From positions 20,575,917 to 20,639,916 of the forward strand of contig CM046832.1 of assembly GCA_025618425.1 (NCBI GenBank): 64,000 bases of DNA, written 5' to 3'. Positions within the stretch are counted from its first letter, which is position 1. Every line of letters begins with the position of its first letter. Below are positions 37,401-45,080 of the stretch, in pieces. Source of the DNA: Heliocidaris tuberculata. Its lineage: Eukaryota; Echinodermata; Echinoidea; Camarodonta; Echinometridae. A model generated the notes under the pieces. The model did no database searches. It was given only the letters and a program-made list of their open reading frames with translations, and was not told the origin of the DNA. The translations under genes and the position numbers were made by a program.

Positions 37401-40110
37401 ACATATGAAGAAATCATAATTCTGTACAGTATTTATAAACCAAGTACTTAAAAGGCCTTGTTACTTTGCTATGCGTAAGCCGAATTCCTTGATTCGAGCA
37501 TCGAACGTCCTGTTGGATTTCCCGGAACGAGATTCTCCCAACTTTGCATGTCTACAAAAATCGAGGAGTAAATGCACAGCCAGAAGAAATGAAAATATGA
37601 CACCATTTTTGTCGGCATTGAGCTAGTGACATCAAAAGACGATTTTTCCCTTTTTTTTTAAACAGCAAGGGAATTATGAGAGAGGCAGGGAAAGCGTAAC
37701 ATTCATAGCGACTTGCAAAACCACTAGAGGGCACCCCATTTTAGCTGACTCAAAATCGCCTATGGAAATTTGTGACAAAATATTAGGTGTGACACCATCC
37801 GATAAATGTTTTGTTAATGCCTAGAATAAAATTTGATTATTTTTCTGAAAATTGAGAATTTTCTGGTCACATTGGTACCAAATACGAAAGAAGATGAAGG
37901 AAATTTGAAATAAAAAATGGCGACGAAACTTTGAAAACGTTGGTACAATGAAATATTGATGTCATCTGTTGCTATTTATACTTCATCTCGGTCAGAAATA
38001 TTGCTATCTCAAACTCCAAATCAATGATTTTATCATTTGGCAGAATTTGTGAAATCAGAAATGGCATATGCCATCGAAAAAATTGAAGGTGTGAACACTG
38101 TGACCGCGCACCCGAGAGATATCCCTGGGGCAGCGGACAGAAAAAAATCGCACTGGCTGGTCAAACGCCCGTGTGTGCGTGTGGTTTTGCCGCTATCTTG
38201 AGCCCAGCAACTCCCACGGCGGGGCTCACAGCCTATGCTGGTGGGTGTCGTTGCTCTGCTGTGATTGTGCAGAGTTGACATGAACGATTTGACCTTACTT
38301 TTCATCGTTCCCAACTGAAATATTCTCGCAATATCATTATGGAAAATGTGTAAAAGAATATTACTTTTACTATTATGAAATAAACATATATATTCTCTTT
38401 TTATTTTTGGATGTCAAATGTTAAATTACTTTCCTGAGAATTAGGCTTCAAAAGTTCAGAATGGACTCTTTAGTTTTGTTGAGTGCTTCTAGCCAATTTG
38501 CTAATTGGAAAATTGTTTTCATTGTCTTTACTGCCTCTGAGAATGGATTTAATTTTTCAATTTATTTAAAGGAGTTTTATATCAAAATATTTAAAGCAAT
38601 TATATACTTCTTTGTCTACTTGCAGGGTTGATTTGGGTTAGAAATACACTGAATGATTTGAAGAAGTACAGTAGATATATTTTTATTCTTTGCATTTCAT
38701 ATATTCTTCCACCCTTTTTTCTTGCATTTTCTAAAATCTGTTTACAGTATTAAGGATAAATGTGGTTGGATATATCTGATATTCAACAATCAAATACATT
38801 TATTTACAATCACATCAGCAATATATTAAATAAGTGTTTTTTTTTCAATTTTATGACAAAACATCAGACAGCTACAAAGTCTTTCAACACAAATATTTAT
38901 ATTTCTATCCATCATCTTTGTCAAAACTAGCACCACTTAGTCTCTGATAGAGGCCACTCCACCTACTTATAATTTGTCTAGAGTGGGAATAAGAACAAGA
39001 AACATGTGATATTATGTTGTTTTGATATTGAATAAGAATTTTTATTTTACCTCGCAACACATTTCTTTTAAGAAACTCTTAACATCATCTTTCAAATACA
39101 AACGATAAGAACTTCATGAAAAATTTTCCCAAGGAACTCTTTTTTTTTCCCTTTCCCAAAAGTGAGATAATTATAATATTATTAATCATGTTTAGTATTA
39201 CAACATTTTCCTGTGAAGAAAGAAAACAAAACATATCAGTCTTATCTTAAATTGGAGTAAAAAGACCAAGACACAGTTGTCTATTAGATCTAAATAAAAT
39301 ACATTAAATCATAGTATACTCTACAACACTTTTCAGGTATAAACACAGTGAATGAATACTATTATGCTCCATACACTCTGTACATAACACATGCAATGCT
39401 GCGTACACAAAATCACAATTTTGGTATGCACATTTATGTAGAAGTCTAATGTTCATAATTTAGTGGCAATTTTTTGGTCTATAAATTGGAATAACTCAGC
39501 AACGGAGAGGACTTATTTCTTGATTTATATTGAAATAATTATGTACATGCAAGTGAGCTCTTTCCAATGATATGTATTTTATGGTAAATATCTGAAAATG
39601 AAAAATTTATGCAAGTCCCTAGGCGGGGGGCCTAACGTACATTCAAAGCCTGTGGTGTGGGCGAAATTCAGGACTGATGTGATGACAGATTTGTGCCCCT
39701 GGTGTCAGTGGTTATCAGCTGGGTGTCCTCTAGACCGAAAAATCTGTCTCTCGTTCATAAGCCTCTTATTATTTTGACTGGGTCGGCCATTCACTTAGAG
39801 ACAGAAACGTTCCTATCACTCTGCTGTGCAAACTTTCTGAGAGCCGACAAACAGTCAGCATGTAGTCGTAAAAAGGCTTGTAGACCCCTTTTGTTATAAA
39901 TATTTTACAAATTGAATAGATTAGGCCTAGGCTCTAAACATTCACGAATCTGCAATAACCTCGCATAAGTGTGAGTGACGAATCTGTTCACCTACCAATT
40001 TGGTAAGAGTTCCTTTTGCGACAGCCACCCAAAATGAAAAAATATATATATATATAAATGTAGGGTTAGGGTTAGGGCACTTATCCAATGTACAAGGTTA
40101 TAATATAACC

Positions 40111-40152
<42 letters not shown>

Positions 40153-42158
40153 GCCACTCACACTTATGCAAGGTTATTGGAGATAATTGGGGTTAGGCAT
40201 GTTAGGGTTAGGGTTTAGAGTTAGGGTAAGGGTTAGGGTTAGGGTTAGGGTTTAGGGTGGCTGTCGCAAAAGGAACTCTTTCCGAAAATCTTGCAGCCGT
40301 ATTCAAACGGTTCCCACTGTGCAGGAATGAAGATAACATCGCACCCGTTCTAGTCTACGTACAAGGGAAAATTATTATGAAGGGGAAAATGTGATGAATT
40401 CATTACGAACTCACACACATTGATTTTTTTCCCTTCATAACAATTTTCCCTTGTACGCAGACTAGAACGGGTACGATGTTATCTTCATTCCTGTGCAGTG
40501 GGAACCGTTTGAATACGGCTGCAAGATTTTCAAACGGAGAATAACTTGGACCCTGAATTACCTGAAAAAGGAGCATTACAAGGAATACAACAGTCAAATT
40601 GGTAAGTGAACAGATTCGTGAATGTTTAGAGCCTAGGCCTAATCTATTCAATTTGTAAAATATTTATAACAAAAGGGGTCTACAAGCCTTTTTACGACTA
40701 CATGCTGACTATTCGTCAGCTCTCAGAAAGTTTGCACAGCAGAGTGATAGGAACGTTTCTGTCTCTAGTCTTAAGTGAATGGCCAACCCAGTCCAACTCA
40801 ATAATATTAATTAATAAGCATAATAAGAGGCTAATGAACGAGGGACAGAATTTTCGGTCTACTCTAGACCAAAGGCTCTGGTGTGCGGCCGCTTAAAGGG
40901 AATTTGCTGATTTATCAATCAAAGACTTGCACATAATTCAATACAATCAATTCATAGTCCAAATACTTGCTTACTAAAGTAAATAGAAGGCAAAATTAAA
41001 ATTATTGACCAATAACGTGGTCAGTAGTGTCCATTTTTCAAAACGGTGCTAGGGGTCCTGTGTGCGGCCGCCTCTACCCCTGTGAGCAGCCGCCCATGAT
41101 ATGTCGGGCATTCAGCATCATATTTGTGACTAAGTGAAAGAAAATTAATATCACATTTCATACATTACATTCCAATACTTTATAAAAATTAATAATATTC
41201 TGTTGAAACCCATAAAATCTGTCAAACATGATGATCTATCAAACGCCATGACCAAAAAATGAAAGCAGACTACGATTTCCTACAAAAACCTGCATTTTGT
41301 ACACGTTTTACACAGGGTGGCTGCTCACCAGACCCACTCAGAAAAATGGCACTGGTGAGCGGCCACCCCCATGCAGCTTTCCCTGTGGTAATGTAAATAA
41401 AAATTTCTGAAGCAAAACATGGACCATCAACTTCATTCTCTTAAATAAACATCAAATTACGCATCAAATTGAACAAATAAAGTTTAAGTATTGGTTTAAG
41501 TATGTCATAGTCTCTTAACTTAAAAGTTAAGAAACTGCAATTTTTTTGTCGATGACTGGTGGCGTACATTTCTCATGATGTTGAGCGAGATTCAGGATAC
41601 TTACTGCTTTGGCCGAGTATGTTTTTTGGTGCAATAGAACCTACCTGAGACTGTCCAGGGTAATTTTTGAAGGGATATCAAAATTTTTTTTTTTTTTTCA
41701 TTTTTTATTCACCGCCGGCTGCTCACAGGGGACCGGCCGCTCACCATGCCCACAGGAGCACATACTCTAGTCTACAATGGTCTAGGTGTCCTCGATCAAT
41801 TTCACTTACAATAATAAGCCAGAAAATCTGAATTTTCGAGTTTCATTTCCTTCTTTGTTACATTTCCCTGGTTATTGTAACCAGGGAAATGTAACTGTAA
41901 AATTATGTACGTCATTCTTATACTTTGGCATTTGCTTGGATTCCTCCTAGGCCAATGCCTATTGTACGTGCCCACCTGCTGCAATCTGTGTAAAGTTTAA
42001 ATTTGCTTAATACACCAATTTCAAATCAGTTCAAATTCAGTGAAACTGTACTTATAAACGGGTCTGAATTTTCGATTCTTAACTTAGTATAGTATATAGG
42101 CTATAGCTGTTTATAGTCTACTTACACTTGTCTCTTCCATTGTAACTGAATCTTCCAT
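18403..42158 (-). CDS. CXXC1: CXXC1/CFP1 CpG-binding protein, whole gene model (15 coding exons)
   Basis: The predicted protein of about 702-709 aa has the full CFP1 order: PHD finger (about residues 83-129), lysine-rich linker (131-233), CXXC zinc finger (234-283), a second Lys/Glu-rich stretch, then a conserved C-terminal region with Cys/His clusters ending near an HQTIDH motif. CFP1 proteins bind unmethylated CpG and H3K4me3 and recruit the SET1 methyltransferase complex in the nucleus. Coding exons, 5' to 3': 42126-42158, 30687-30940, 28905-29005, 28124-28434, 27633-27707, 26372-26446, 25357-25446, 24369-24602, 23545-23729, 22783-22990, 22075-22182, 21490-21539, 21002-21095, 20275-20427, 18403-18561. 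All junctions have GT/AG ends and matching phases, and the summed length is divisible by three. Human CFP1 is somewhat shorter, at 656 aa. Exon 1 is the least certain part, because intron 1 is 11 kb. Confidence 0.93.
18918..20048. mobile_element. TA-flanked TIR element, 1131 bp, in CFP1 intron 14
   Basis: Ends CCGTAAATAACGTTGTAT / ATACAACGTTATTTACGG, each flanked by TA, fitting a Tc1/mariner/pogo-type non-autonomous element. A second pair of inverted copies of more than 80 bp lies inside (about 19285-19365 and 19707-19790). No transposase. Confidence 0.85.
20275..20427 (-). CDS. CXXC1: CFP1 exon 14: CGCPL segment
   Basis: 51 codons in phase 0 with the conserved [28 protein letters not shown] and DLERVRW blocks of CFP1. 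The C-x-C, C and C-x3-H residues look like zinc ligands. The donor is GTGAGT. Confidence 0.94.
20620..20675. repeat. (AT)n microsatellite
   Basis: AT dinucleotide tract in CFP1 intron 13. Confidence 0.9.
21002..21095 (-). CDS. CXXC1: CFP1 exon 13: Cys/His-rich C-terminal segment
   Basis: Encodes [20 protein letters not shown] and then [11 protein letters not shown]. FCDxYN, TYCKRL and LCPEH are diagnostic of the CFP1 C-terminal domain. The acceptor is TTTGACAG and the donor GTAACA. It ends in phase 0. Confidence 0.94.
21490..21539 (-). CDS. CXXC1: CFP1 exon 12: 50-nt microexon
   Basis: A 50-nt exon encodes [16 protein letters not shown] plus a split Gly, matching the YESQTSFGS motif in vertebrate CFP1. 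It is bounded by TTTCAG and GTAAGT. The size and phases (0 in, 2 out) fit both neighbours exactly. Confidence 0.93.
22075..22182 (-). CDS. CXXC1: CFP1 exon 11: zinc-binding-like CxxC/HxxxC segment
   Basis: 36 codons in phase 0. An acidic stretch ([10 protein letters not shown]) precedes [20 protein letters not shown] and a terminal KCFRK. The CVTCGH...H...C pattern aligns with the second Cys/His cluster of CFP1. The acceptor is ATGTAG and the donor GTCAGT. Confidence 0.93.
22630..22662. repeat. (GT)n microsatellite
   Basis: Pure GT run in CFP1 intron 10, about 120 nt from exon 10. Confidence 0.95.
22783..22990 (-). CDS. CXXC1: CFP1 exon 10: coiled-coil part of C-terminal domain
   Basis: 69 codons plus 1 nt. 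It starts [18 protein letters not shown], a highly conserved CFP1 signature, and continues into a heptad-like helix ending IRMEQD. The donor reads GTAATA, a weaker site. Immediately upstream of the acceptor is a long (GA)n-rich stretch on the plus strand, which supplies a CT-rich pyrimidine tract in the transcript. Confidence 0.93.
23067..23370. repeat. GA-rich low-complexity tract
   Basis: (GA)n core at 23071-23100 and degenerate GAGA to 23370, in CFP1 intron 9. On the transcribed strand it is CT-rich, upstream of the exon 10 acceptor. Confidence 0.9.
23545..23729 (-). CDS. CXXC1: CFP1 exon 9: start of conserved C-terminal region, Cys cluster
   Basis: 61 codons plus 2 nt. The segment [18 protein letters not shown] followed by [10 protein letters not shown] is the first Cys cluster of the CFP1 C-terminal domain, the part linked to SETD1 association in known family members. 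The donor is GTAAGT. The split codon AA plus C gives Asn, matching the N-R-I-x-E junction expected in CFP1. Confidence 0.93.
23730..24368. other. CFP1 intron 8, nothing notable
   Basis: AT-rich intron without a repeat or gene that I can identify. Confidence 0.6.
24369..24602 (-). CDS. CXXC1: CFP1 exon 8: Lys/Glu-rich coiled region
   Basis: 78 codons in phase 0. It begins [21 protein letters not shown], then about 55 residues of almost pure Lys/Glu/Gln/Arg, likely a charged single helix or coiled coil. It matches the basic region that follows the CXXC domain in CFP1 orthologues. The acceptor is CTAG and the donor GTATGT. Confidence 0.88.
24705..25235. repeat. Tandem repeat element with GACC tract and GGCGGGG end
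   Basis: Three related units start CAATGTGTG near 24759, 24903 and 25091, each with TGAGCATTGCT and GTTACCA motifs. They are followed by GACCGACCGACC, an (AT)n tract and the end AACTTCATTTGGCGGGGGTA. The same end architecture recurs at 34460-34503. Confidence 0.75.
25357..25446 (-). CDS. CXXC1: CFP1 exon 7: short linker with two possible acceptors
   Basis: Small phase-0 exon encoding a linker that ends SQDTDIEM before a GTATGT donor. Two in-frame acceptors exist. The upstream one (TATTCAG, exon to 25446, 90 nt) has the better pyrimidine tract. The inner one (ACCTCAG, exon to 25425, 69 nt) would drop seven residues. Conservation here is low, so the exon is supported by phase and splice sites more than by homology. 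Confidence 0.65.
25635..25817. mobile_element. MITE, 183 bp (copy 1 of 2)
   Basis: TIRs ACACGATAAAAACTACTTT / AAGTAGTTTTTATCGTGT. The copy at 59001-59185 is nearly identical. The 6-bp flanks CTTTTA and TTTTTA match at 5 of 6. It lies in CFP1 intron 6. Confidence 0.9.
26060..26285 (+). mobile_element. tRNA-derived SINE
   Basis: A tRNA-like head with an A-box-like ATAACTCAGTGGGAGAGC (about 26070-26087) and a B-box-like GGGTTCAAAACC (about 26114-26125) at tRNA spacing, then a non-tRNA body and an AT/T-rich tail. The B box departs from the GTTCGA consensus, so it is probably inactive. It lies in CFP1 intron 6. Confidence 0.7.
26372..26446 (-). CDS. CXXC1: CFP1 exon 6: second half of CXXC zinc finger
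   Basis: Exactly 75 nt in phase 0. It encodes [15 protein letters not shown] followed by RLKQC. The KFGG motif and the IRQKC loop are the CpG-recognition elements of CFP1/MLL/DNMT1-type CXXC domains, and the last two cysteines complete the eight zinc ligands. A 0.5-kb tandem duplication lies in the intron immediately upstream. Confidence 0.95.
26472..27475. repeat. Recent ~500-bp tandem duplication in CFP1 intron 5
   Basis: 26472-26973 and 26972-27475 are essentially identical, both ending GAGGCATCAAT. The difference I see is the length of a G run (12 versus 14). The near-identity points to a very recent event or an assembly artefact. Confidence 0.95.
27633..27707 (-). CDS. CXXC1: CFP1 exon 5: first half of CXXC zinc finger
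   Basis: Exactly 75 nt in phase 0. It encodes the first six cysteines of a CXXC domain in the pattern [19 protein letters not shown]. These bind the first zinc and begin the second. The acceptor is TTTTTAG and the donor GTAAGA. Confidence 0.95.
27708..28123. other. CFP1 intron 4, nothing notable
   Basis: AT-rich, with an (AAG)n-like patch at 28027-28044. No other feature. Confidence 0.6.
28124..28434 (-). CDS. CXXC1: CFP1 exon 4: lysine-rich linker
   Basis: 103 codons plus 2 nt. A short segment after the PHD is followed by about 50 residues of Lys/Glu/Met-rich sequence, then a Ser/Gly/Ala-rich part ending KLSKAAQ. The lysine runs are probably nuclear-localisation and DNA-contact sequence. 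The acceptor TTTTCAG and donor GTAAGC are both good, and the exon ends in phase 0 directly before the CXXC domain. Confidence 0.9.
28435..28904. other. CFP1 intron 3, nothing notable
   Basis: AT-rich intron. No repeat or gene identified. Confidence 0.6.
28905..29005 (-). CDS. CXXC1: CFP1 exon 3: second half of PHD finger
   Basis: The exon encodes [13 protein letters not shown], then a [11 protein letters not shown] tail, completing the Cys4-His-Cys3 PHD with the aromatic and tryptophan residues that CFP1-type fingers use to read H3K4me3. It enters after ACCCAG and leaves at the non-consensus donor GTTTGT. Its polypyrimidine tract is an unbroken run of 20 C on the minus strand (29021-29040). 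Confidence 0.93.
29021..29040. repeat. Homopolymer of 20 G (C on the transcribed strand)
   Basis: It forms the pyrimidine tract of the CFP1 exon 3 acceptor, ending 16 nt upstream of the exon on the minus strand. Confidence 0.95.
29654..30062. repeat. Three-unit ~136-bp tandem array
   Basis: Units begin CGGGCAGTACTCAAAATATA at 29654, 29789 and 29926 and end GGGGGAGTTGTC. They are highly similar. It lies in CFP1 intron 2. Confidence 0.9.
30687..30940 (-). CDS. CXXC1: CFP1 exon 2: N-terminal linker and first half of PHD finger
   Basis: The exon encodes 84 codons plus 2 nt. It opens after a TTTGTAG acceptor with an acidic/serine stretch, continues through a charged segment, and ends with [13 protein letters not shown], the first zinc-ligand pairs of a PHD finger. 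The donor is GTAAGA. The split codon AT plus A gives isoleucine and leads into ACDHCEEW of the next exon, so the PHD reads continuously. Confidence 0.92.
30941..33168. other. CFP1 intron 1, 3' part, nothing notable
   Basis: AT-rich. A small cluster of TCTAACRTTAGA-like palindromes lies at about 31530-31595. No gene supported. Confidence 0.5.
33169..33355. mobile_element. Tc1/mariner-like MITE, 187 bp
   Basis: Ends CAGTCCAACCTG / CAGGTTTCACTG flanked by TA on both sides. It has internal repeats of TAAAGACCAC and no coding sequence. Confidence 0.8.
33430..34503. repeat. Tandem-array element bounded by CCCCGCCG / CGGCGGGG
   Basis: Five ~146-bp units begin GAATAAATTTGCATAAATTT at 33611, 33758, 33902, 34049 and 34196. 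They are followed by (ACGG)n at about 34350-34390, (AC)n to about 34447, and the end AACTTCGTTCGGCGGGGAC. The left side shows TGTCCCCGCCGGA at 33433. No coding sequence. It resembles the block at 24705-25235. Confidence 0.8.
34561..34925. repeat. Repeat with TGTCCGTCCGTGACA motifs
   Basis: TGTCCGTCCGTGACA at about 34563 and 34909, with a related CTGTCACGGAGGGACA at 34729. A related block with the motif in the other orientation lies at 45485-45915. Confidence 0.65.
34931..35760. other. CFP1 intron 1, no gene seen
   Basis: AT-rich with a G run at 35683-35692. No supported coding sequence. Confidence 0.5.
35761..35899. mobile_element. MITE, 139 bp
   Basis: TIRs CAGGGGAGCGTTTCATGAAG / ATGAAACGCTCCCCTG, with inner inverted TTTTTACTGAC. 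The CAGGG end fits hAT-like MITEs; the flanks do not give a clean duplication. Confidence 0.8.
35900..36940. other. CFP1 intron 1, possible promoter of the orphan exon
   Basis: Mostly AT-rich, with a CG-richer patch at 36700-36760 upstream of the ATG at 36941. No other feature. Confidence 0.4.
36941..37120 (+). CDS. Candidate first coding exon of an unidentified plus-strand gene
   Basis: ATG at 36941 opens 60 codons ([20 protein letters not shown] onward, then a basic RGRALRRRN segment and a hydrophobic helix [15 protein letters not shown]) that end at GTAAAA. A GC-richer stretch with several CGs lies 200-300 bp upstream. It sits inside CFP1 intron 1 on the opposite strand. The frame stays open for another 87 codons, so splicing at this point is a guess. 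No family recognised and no downstream exon found. Confidence 0.35.
37121..39729. other. CFP1 intron 1, no gene seen
   Basis: A CG-bearing patch lies at about 38100-38230 in otherwise AT-rich sequence. I could not find an exon with good splice sites. Confidence 0.45.
39730..40870. mobile_element. Foldback element with ~230-bp arms
   Basis: 39730-39955 and 40619-40870 are inverted copies: for example GAATAGATTAGGCCTAGGCT on the left reappears inverted on the right. Inner inverted arms lie at about 40284-40388 and 40430-40535. A related half-copy lies at 44459-45075. The left arm is interrupted by a TTAGGG-bearing segment. Confidence 0.85.
40009..40282. repeat. Interstitial TTAGGG telomere-type array within inverted 23-bp ends
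   Basis: Several runs of TTAGGG (about 40063-40078, 40112-40153 and 40201-40257) with some degenerate units. The segment is bounded by GAGTTCCTTTTGCGACAGCC and its inverse. It replaces about 80 bp that are present in the opposite arm of the foldback element. Confidence 0.9.
40871..41770. repeat. Cluster of GTGAGCGGCCGC-like motifs
   Basis: Variants of GTG(A/C)GCGGCCGC or its inverse occur near 40883, 41063, 41084, 41327, 41354 and 41727, GC-rich islands in AT-rich DNA. Facing motifs at 40880 and 41735 could be element ends. A T run lies at 41685-41699. Confidence 0.5.
42126..42158 (-). CDS. CXXC1: CFP1 coding exon 1 (start codon, 11 codons)
   Basis: An ATG in a good context (GAAATGG) opens an 11-codon acidic peptide, [11 protein letters not shown], which ends in phase 0 at a consensus donor GTAAGT. 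This joins in frame to exon 2, which starts with DDEDST. Known CFP1 proteins also start with a short acidic segment before the PHD finger. A CpG-rich promoter-like segment lies just upstream. The join across 11 kb is inferred from phase, composition and position, not from a transcript. Confidence 0.6.
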
Positions 42159-42189
42159 TTCAACTGTACAAAACGACAAGATCTAGATC

Positions 42190-42420
42190 AATCAGCTCGC
42201 TCAAAATCTCGATTGGGTGCGCGTACCGCGTATTGCGAGATTTCGCGAGAAAAGCGGCGAGACGGCTATACGTACGGTATGGTACGGTACGCTCTATACG
42301 CTAGGCTAGCTAGGCTAGGCTAGCTTCCTTGAATTCTCGGCTCGCGTTTCTCCTTCGGTCAGCTGCTTCACTTCACTCAGTTCAGCTTAGTTTGGTAAAT
42401 AAATTGTACGAAATGTAGTC
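42190..42420. promoter_or_regulatory. Candidate CpG-rich bidirectional promoter (CFP1 minus / MADF-BESS plus)
   Basis: A local CpG-rich patch in AT-rich DNA lies directly upstream of the CFP1 first coding exon. On the plus strand it runs into a possible 5' noncoding exon ending at 42394 before GTAAAT, which could splice to the MADF gene's first coding exon at 47556. No TATA box stands out. The CGs, the divergent arrangement and the need for an upstream MADF 5' exon are observed; promoter function is inferred. Confidence 0.45.
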
Positions 42421-42656
42421 TATTTTACATACAAATTTAATACTTTGAAAATGTTTTGTATATGCCACTGAAATTCAGGAGGTGTACCGGTACGTTTTTG
42501 ATGCGCGTGCCGATTGCTGCATGCTGCTTATGTTTTTATTATGCTTTCCTCTCGATCTCGCTGAGACCTGTGACTGAGGCAGTGTGAGTGAGTGTCACCG
42601 AGGCCCGCCGGCCCTAGGCTAGGGCGCCTCGCTCGGGCAACTAGCCAGGATGGCTT

Positions 42657-43150
42657 CCTGGGGCCTGTTTCTCGAAACCGTCATATGTCTAACTCTAAGT
42701 TCTTAACTAAGTCAGCGCTAGTTCTCTAGTTATCCGCTACTTGTTTCACGAAGCCGTCTTTACCAAGATGCATGACAACTTCCTGACTAAGGACTTATGA
42801 CGCCTCCAACCCTGTCATATCTTTTTTAGTCGACGTAGAGCGCCATCACATGTTATTTATTGGGTAGATTATGGTAGGCAAAAAGTGACACTACATACTT
42901 CTATGCAACTCTTTCTACGAATTCACTTTATCTGGAATTTATCCATGTTTATATTTTGAAAATTATATAAAATACATGGTGTTTTCAAGGCTTGTCTCCA
43001 CTTAAACTAAGGTAATAAACAGGGGCCTGTTTCTCGAAACCAACGACAAGACAGTCATAACTTTATCCGCCAACTACGGAGATGTCCATGATCTTCCTAA
43101 ACTGTTTCACGAAGAGCTAACTAGCTAGACATCTCGTGATATCAATACTA
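42657..43150. repeat. Two copies of a TTTCTCGAAACC repeat
   Basis: GGGGCCTGTTTCTCGAAACC begins copies at 42659 and 43022, each with TGTTTCACGAAG about 90 nt later. A third copy lies at 44229-44365. Short MITE-like repeat; ends not resolved. Confidence 0.65.
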
Positions 43151-43387
43151 TCGGCGAGAATAGGAGCCGACACGTAGCCTTGGTTGCAATTACACTATAT
43201 TTTTAAAAGCTAAATTTCACTCAACTGCAAATATTTGAATGAATTAGGGAATAAAAGAAAATAGAAAATGTAGAAGGGTATAATAGATGCCAAATAATTT
43301 TTAAATTATGTAAATTATATGCAGTAAAATGAAAAATATGAGTGATTTATTTCATGATCGGTGAGCCAGTTTTACGTTGGATAGGTA

Positions 43388-43413
43388 CCCCCCCCCCCCC
43401 CCCCCCCCCCCCC
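43388..43413. repeat. Poly-C homopolymer
   Basis: Uninterrupted C run of about 25 nt. Long C/G runs recur at 12437, 26618, 29021, 52427, 54139 and 55400. Confidence 0.95.
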
Positions 43414-44228
43414 GGATGTCGTGATTTGATAGTTTATGAAAATAAACCCATATATTTTCATTGTAATAATAATATGCTTTGAATGTTTTACATAATGTTT
43501 TTGGGCTTGAGTATGATATGGAAATTACAAAAATATTCATATTATAAGTTTAAACACGTGTATTTTAAAGTATTCATTTTAAAAATCGTTGATATAATCT
43601 GTGTTTACACTGATATGGGTCTGAAAACCAGAGAATATGCCGTTGACTATGGCTGGCCTACGGTGTCATATTACAGTTCCCTCGTCGGATTTTAGTTTAC
43701 CAAAGAAATCTTTATAGAAATCATTTACGAAGATCGCCCAATTATTTGTTTTCACACAAAAAGCACTCTTGTAATTATTATATAAGACGTAACATGTGAT
43801 TTTCAAGTTTATTATGACAGCACGTCATTTTTCATGCTAATTGATCAGATATGAATGACCCATATCGTAAAATAGCTTTGCAATCAGAAGTTAAGAGACT
43901 TACTAAATTCATTTTGACATAAAACATACCTAGCAACAGTTATGAATTTATATTTTTTCTAGATTATAATACTTCCCAAGTTCCCATTGCTTATCAGTAA
44001 GGCTTGTATTTTTTTTTCCTTGCCCAATGTTTATTTGTCAATAGTTTTTTTTTTTTTTTTTTTTTTCCAGTTTCCAATGATGGGATTAATTTGACAAGTT
44101 TTGGTTTAACTTTTTTTTCTTCAAATCCCACCACATTTTGATACAGGCCTATCTCCTGTCAGTCTAGCAACAGTTATGAATTTATATTTTTTCTAGATTA
44201 TAATACTTCCCAAGTTCCCATTGCTTAT
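43414..44228. other. Intergenic/intronic, small direct repeat
   Basis: A segment containing CTAGCAACAGTTATGAATTT at 43931 is repeated at 44163, with ACTTCCCAAGTTCCCATTGC in both. No gene seen. Confidence 0.6.
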
Positions 44229-44365
44229 CAGGGGCCTGTTTCTCGAAACCGTCATATGTCTAACTAACAGTCTAAGTTCTTGACTAGGTTAGCGTTAAAT
44301 AGCTAGTTGTCCGCTACGTGTTTCATGAAGCCGTCTTAGGTAAGATCAATGACAACTAGCTAGAC
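44229..44365. repeat. Third copy of the TTTCTCGAAACC repeat
   Basis: Same start and layout as the copies at 42659 and 43022. Confidence 0.65.
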
Positions 44366-44458
44366 AAGGGGTGGTATTCTGAGATTTTCATCGTGATTTT
44401 AGTGAAATAATTTTAATTGTCATAACAAAATGTACGCTTATGGCGCATCATTGGTTAT

Positions 44459-45075
44459 AAACCGAAAATTCTGTCTCTTGTTCATTAGCCTCTTAATTTT
44501 GACAGGGTCGGCCATTCACTTAGAGACAGAAACGCTCCTATCACTCTGCTGTGCAAACTTTCTGAGAGCCGACGATCAGTCGGCATGTATCGTAGTTGTA
44601 AAAAGGCTTGTAGACCCCCTTTTTAATTATTTTTTACAAATTGAATAGATTAGGCCTAGGCTCTAAACATTCACGAATCTGTTCACTTACCAATTTGACT
44701 GTTTTATTCCTTGTAATGCTCCTTTTTCAGGTAATTCAGGGTCCAAGTTATTATCCATTTGAAAATCTTGCTGCCGTATTCAAACGGTTTCCACTGCGCA
44801 GGAATGAAGATAACATTTAATTTGAGTTCACTTACCAATTTGACTGTTTTATTCCTTGTAATGCTCCTTTTTCAGGTAATTCAGGGTCCAAGTTATTATC
44901 CATTTGAAAATCTTGCAGCCGTATTCAAACGGTTTCCACTGCGCAGGAATGAAGATAACATCGCAGCTGTTCTAGTCTACGTACAAGGGAAAATTATTAT
45001 GAAGGGAAAAAAATCAATGTGCGCGAGTTCGTAATGAATTCATCACATTTTTCCCTTCATAATAATTTTCCCTTG
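44459..45075. mobile_element. Half copy of the foldback element, with internal duplication
   Basis: Matches the left arm of the element at 39730-40870 without the telomere repeats. A ~140-bp piece (GTTCACTTACCAATTTGACT to GAATGAAGATAACAT) is present twice, at about 44680-44817 and 44826-44961. Confidence 0.8.
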
Positions 45076-45080
45076 TACGC

